From: Myxococcales bacterium
GTDB taxonomy: Bacteria; Myxococcota_A; Polyangia; Polyangiales; Polyangiaceae
Length of the DNA stretch: 64,000 nt
NCBI GenBank assembly: GCA_016703425.1
Contig: JADJCA010000011.1
Span: 124,001 to 188,000, forward strand
Reading direction: 5' to 3'
The notes beneath the pieces were generated by a model. The model saw only the letters and a program-made list of their open reading frames with translations, was not told the origin of the DNA and searched no databases. A program made the position numbers and the translations under genes. Of the stretch, positions 61,152 to 64,000 are shown in pieces. Position 1 is the first letter of the stretch; each line of letters opens with the position of its first letter.

Positions 61152-62435
61152 TCATGGCGTGACGCGCAGGGCAGGGAAAAACGGTAGCTCGACGCTGCAT
61201 CCGCCGATGGGCGTGAAGACGACGCGGGCCTCGTCAGGGCGCGCAACGTCGAGGTCGACGATGGCCGAGATGGAGACGTCGCCGGTCACGGCCTTCTCGA
61301 CGGCACGCTCGAGCCCGAAGGCCGCCATCGCAGCGCCAAGGCCAGGCAGCGCGTCTTCGCGCGCGGAGCGGACCATGTTCAGGCAGGGCGTCTTCGCGGA
61401 GGCGAGCTCGAGATGCACCTTGGGGCTCGCGCCAAACGAGGCCGAGCCCGAGGCCGTGCCTTGCAACGGGCCAAAGGCGAACGTGCCATCGGCGAGGCGA
61501 GCCACTTTCTCGTCGCCTTCGTAGCGAAACGAGAGCTGCGCCTTCGCCGCCATCGCGGCACCTTTGAGGTTGAGTCGTGAGGTGGCCACGTGGACGCGGC
61601 CGCTCGTCTTTAGTCCGACCTTGTCGTGTGCGATGTCAACGTCGAGCGTCGCGTCACCGGGGAACGCGGCGAGGTCCACGAGGCCCATGGCGCTCGCCTT
61701 CTGCGACTTGACGCGCACCTCGATGTGAGCGCTCGCGCCGCGCGTCACGCGCTTGAGCGTCGCGGCCTCGGGCGCGCCGGGCGCGAGTCTCACGACTTGT
61801 TCATCGCCCTCCGGTGTGCGCCGCCACGCAAGCTGCCACGGTCCGCGAAAGGGCTTGCCGCCCTGAAGTACGGCCAGCTCGCCCTCCAAGAAGAACGTGG
61901 CCCCGGCGCCGTCGAGGGAGCCCCGCAAGCCGCGCGCGACAAGACCGAGCGCGCCCACGGGGACGTTGTCGACAACGACGCTGCCATCACTCACCGTCAC
62001 GGTGGGAGCCTTTCCCTGACCGCCGGGAGCGCCCGACGTGGACGCCCCGCCACCGTGGCTCCTCAAGCGAGCCTCGATGGCGCGGGCGGCAGCGATGGAC
62101 TTCTCGCCATCTGCCAACGTCACGATGGGCCTCTCCAAGACGATCTCCGACGGCGTCAGGCCCGAGAGCCGCACGCGCACGCGGTCGGCGTCGAAGGTCA
62201 CCGAGGGCGCCGATGGATCGGTGCCGTGGAGGCGCGAGAAGCTCACCTCCGCCCACGAGACCGAGGCGCTTTCGACGGTAAGGTCGATGCCGCGCGACTT
62301 CGCCTCCGAGGCGAGCCGCGCCTTGAGGAGCGCCGGCAGCACGGCGACGAGGACCACGCCGCCCGCGAGCAGAAGGACGAGCAAGGCGACGGCCCAGCGC
62401 CGAGCACGACCGCGACCCCGCACCACAGACGCCAT
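61152..62435 (-). CDS. AsmA-like membrane-anchored protein
   Basis: The product has 427 residues with a signal anchor (WAVALLVLLLAGGVVLVAVLP). After it come GIDLTVESASVSWAEVSFSRL, DRVRVRLSGLTPSEIVLERP and repeats of beta structure (TVTVSDGSVVVDNVPVGAL, VARGLRGSLDGAGATFFLEG, LKTSGRVHVATSRLNLKG). This is the pattern of AsmA/YhdP-like proteins, which carry lipids across the periplasm in long beta-grooves; this protein is short for that. It is divergent from the YcaQ-type gene. The ending FTPIGGCSVELPFFPALRV is unassigned. Confidence 0.75.
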   Translation of the reverse strand: MASVVRGRGRARRWAVALLVLLLAGGVVLVAVLPALLKARLASEAKSRGIDLTVESASVSWAEVSFSRLHGTDPSAPSVTFDADRVRVRLSGLTPSEIVLERPIVTLADGEKSIAAARAIEARLRSHGGGASTSGAPGGQGKAPTVTVSDGSVVVDNVPVGALGLVARGLRGSLDGAGATFFLEGELAVLQGGKPFRGPWQLAWRRTPEGDEQVVRLAPGAPEAATLKRVTRGASAHIEVRVKSQKASAMGLVDLAAFPGDATLDVDIAHDKVGLKTSGRVHVATSRLNLKGAAMAAKAQLSFRYEGDEKVARLADGTFAFGPLQGTASGSASFGASPKVHLELASAKTPCLNMVRSAREDALPGLGAAMAAFGLERAVEKAVTGDVSISAIVDLDVARPDEARVVFTPIGGCSVELPFFPALRVTP

Positions 62436-62479
62436 GCCTCTTCTTACCTCAACATCGCCCTCCGAGGGCCGACCTGGCC

Positions 62480-62485
62480 TACGAT
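62480..62485 (+). promoter_or_regulatory. -10-like TACGAT before the YcaQ-type gene
   Basis: TACGAT ends 9 bases before the TTG at 62495. No ribosome-binding site lies between, so a leaderless start is suggested. Confidence 0.35.
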
Positions 62486-62494
62486 CGGGCGACC

Positions 62495-63640
62495 TTGCAC
62501 CTCACGCGAAAGGCCCTCAGGCGGTACGCCATCGCACGCAGCTTGTTTTCTCCGGTCTCGCTGCGGCTGGCGGTCGCACGGCTTGGCTTCGTGCAGGCTG
62601 ATCCGATTCGCGCACCGGCGCGCGCCCAAGATCTGACGTTGCGACCGCGCGTCGTAAACTATCGGGCTTTCGACCTCGATCGGGCCTATGGAGAGCTCGG
62701 CCTCGAAGAAGACTGCCTCGTCAACTACGGCTACTTGCCCCGCGAGCACCTCGCGCTCATGCACCCTCGGGTGCCACGTCGCGCGTGGGACGCGGCCACG
62801 GCGAAGCGAGCCAAGGCGCTCCTGCGATTCGCGCGCACGCGGCCCGAAGTGCACCCGCGCGACGTGGAGGCGCGCTTCGGCAGCGCGAAGGTCAAGAACT
62901 ACTGGGGCGGCACCTCGAACGCGACGACGCACTTGCTCGATGCGCTGCACTACCGCGGCCATCTGCGCGTCGTACGCCGCGAAGCCGGCGTGCGCGTCTA
63001 TGCTCCACGCGACCTCGCGCCCATCGAGACGAGCGACGCGGCGCCAGAAGACCGAGCCAACGCGCTCCTCTGGCTGGCGGCGAAGAAGTACGCACCGCTC
63101 CCCGCGAGGAGCCTAGGCCAGCTCGCGAGCATGCTCCGCTACGGCGCGCCGCAGCTCGCCGCCTCGCTCAAGGCCGCGGCGACGCGGGCGAAGGCGACGT
63201 GGCCGCGGGTCACGCTCGATGGAACCGAATGGCTCTGGCCGCCCGATGAGGAGCCCCTCGATGCCGGCGAGCCGGAGACGCTGCACCTGCTCGCGCCTTT
63301 CGATCCCGTCGTCTGGGATCGGCGCCGCTTCGAACTGTTTTGGGGATGGGCGTACCGCTTCGAGGCGTACACGCCGGCGAAGAAGCGCGTGCGCGGCTAC
63401 TACGCGTTGCCGCTCTTGTGGCGCGACGACGTCGTGGGCTGGGCGAACCTCTCCGCCGGAGGCGGCCAACTCGACGTCGACCTCGGCTTCGTGAGCGGTG
63501 CGGCGCCGCGGGGGCCGGCCTTTCGCCGCGCCTTGGAGGAAGAGGTGGAGAACATGCGGACCTTCCTTGGCCTCGCGTCGCCGTCGTCGACGCCGTCACC
63601 AAGCGAGGCGACGCGGCGGCGGCCAGCGACGGCTCGATGA
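62495..63640 (+). CDS. Winged-helix protein of the AlkZ/YcaQ DNA-glycosylase family
   Basis: The TTG at 62495 gives 381 residues. SLRLAVARLGFVQADPIRA has the Gln34-Ala-Asp36 motif where YcaQ (AlkX) enzymes carry Gln-x-Asp and AlkZ enzymes Gln-x-Gln. Then ARAQDLTLRPRVVNYRAFD, CLVNYGYLPREHLALMHPR, and a later DEEPLDAGEPETLHLLAPFDPVVWDRRRF (split as LHLLAPFDPVVWDRRRF) with FWGWAYRFEAYTPAKKRVRGYYALP follow. These enzymes remove alkylated bases or unhook DNA crosslinks. The motif favours the YcaQ branch. The C-terminus is Ser/Pro/Arg-rich. Confidence 0.85.
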   Translation: MHLTRKALRRYAIARSLFSPVSLRLAVARLGFVQADPIRAPARAQDLTLRPRVVNYRAFDLDRAYGELGLEEDCLVNYGYLPREHLALMHPRVPRRAWDAATAKRAKALLRFARTRPEVHPRDVEARFGSAKVKNYWGGTSNATTHLLDALHYRGHLRVVRREAGVRVYAPRDLAPIETSDAAPEDRANALLWLAAKKYAPLPARSLGQLASMLRYGAPQLAASLKAAATRAKATWPRVTLDGTEWLWPPDEEPLDAGEPETLHLLAPFDPVVWDRRRFELFWGWAYRFEAYTPAKKRVRGYYALPLLWRDDVVGWANLSAGGGQLDVDLGFVSGAAPRGPAFRRALEEEVENMRTFLGLASPSSTPSPSEATRRRPATAR

Positions 63641-63647
63641 CGACCGC

Positions 63648-64000
63648 TCAGTTGCCGCAGAGCTTGCCGTTGTATTTGGTGATGGCGTCGGACACGAAGA
63701 CGTTGATGGCGTTCTCGCGCTCCGGCGTGAGCACGAACTTGGGGTGGGAGTAGTCGGGGCCGACGGCCACGGCTTGGGCCTTGATGCGCACGCCATACGA
63801 CGGCACCGGCTGCGTGCCGCTCAAGCCGATGTAGCGCGTGATGAACGGCGTCTTCTTGGTTCCTTCAAAGGTCTTGATGTCCGGTTCGACACCCGAGGCC
63901 ACCCCCATGTAGAAGCCATTGTCGCCGGCCGTGTGGCACGTCGCGCAGCGCGCGTCGTTGCAATCGGTGCATTGGTCGGGGTTCTCGTTCGTGCGCGCGA
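63648..64000 (-). CDS. c-type cytochrome-like protein, N-terminus outside the window
   Basis: The frame is open from the right edge (117 residues visible). It contains the haem-binding motif Cys-Ala-Thr-Cys-His (NDARCATCHTAGDNGFYMG, split here as DARCATCH and TAGDNGFYMG) near 63933-63950 and an earlier Cys pair (QCTDC). The visible end (TPERENAINVFVSDAITKYNG then KLCGN) has a final Cys. A haem c would be attached outside the inner membrane. It is convergent on the YcaQ-type gene, with only 7 bp between stops. The upstream part is outside the window, so size and location signal are not known. Confidence 0.75.
   Translation of the reverse strand, partial: ARTNENPDQCTDCNDARCATCHTAGDNGFYMGVASGVEPDIKTFEGTKKTPFITRYIGLSGTQPVPSYGVRIKAQAVAVGPDYSHPKFVLTPERENAINVFVSDAITKYNGKLCGN

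Overview
The window looks like a chromosomal segment of a high-GC member of the Myxococcota, probably near the Polyangiales. The signs are strongly GC-biased third codon positions, many lipoproteins with Asp/Ser/Gly/Pro-rich linkers, an IgGFc-binding-type surface protein, a MYXO-CTERM-type tail, AgmX-like C-terminal domains, a secreted caspase-like protein and several ECF sigma factors. No rRNA, tRNA, CRISPR array, prophage or insertion sequence was seen. Genes are densely packed, on both strands, with many 4-bp ATGA overlaps.

Layout. 1-10 kb: the 3' end of tex, then secreted or lipid-anchored proteins (a PPC-like lipoprotein, a PQQ-propeller lipoprotein, an IgGFc-type lipoprotein, a permuted papain-like lipoprotein) and a small-molecule kinase. 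The start of the kinase gene is copied as a perfect 51-bp repeat 1.8 kb upstream. 10.7-13.5 kb: a translationally coupled ECF sigma / zinc-finger anti-sigma / caspase-barrel operon. 13.5-20 kb: a frameshifted lipoprotein, an SMP-30-like propeller with an NAPE-PLD-like metallo-hydrolase, another lipoprotein, and nhaA. 20-31 kb: a caspase-fold candidate, a branched-chain-type binding protein, dnaK, pcnB, a ceramidase-like lipoprotein, a DUF4336 protein and a secreted phosphatase. 30-39 kb: a frameshifted yyaL-type gene, a zinc-ribbon/FHA protein, a signal-peptidase-like protein lacking the catalytic lysine, a CAP-domain lipoprotein, PilZ, and an ECF sigma/FecR pair. 39-42.7 kb: comEC, hpt and a TPR protein.

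42.8-49.3 kb is the most interesting part. A leftward run, nearly all gap-free, encodes a FabH-like enzyme without the usual His/Asn, a DUF692 (MNIO) oxidative enzyme with an extra C-terminal domain, a nucleotidyltransferase-fold protein, a TIGR04222-like membrane protein ending in a regular Cys-Gly5 tail, an unrecognised 477-residue protein, and a TauD/TfdA-type oxygenase with a C-terminal helix-turn-helix-like segment. I read this as a candidate system in which the MNIO enzyme modifies cysteines of the membrane protein tail. Two palindromes sharing a 14-bp motif lie upstream.

49.4-64 kb: rarA, a tandem AgmX-like protein with a TPR partner, yggS and a methyltransferase behind rpoZ, an AAA ATPase, a CocE/NonD hydrolase, a GNAT protein, an SMI1/KNR4 protein, a MYXO-CTERM-type protein, an AsmA-like protein, a YcaQ-type glycosylase candidate and a partial c-type cytochrome.

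Sequence caution: two genes (13563-14698 and 30039-32182) each need one extra base to read through. They may be assembly errors or real lesions. Short tandem repeats of 12-18 bp recur through the window.
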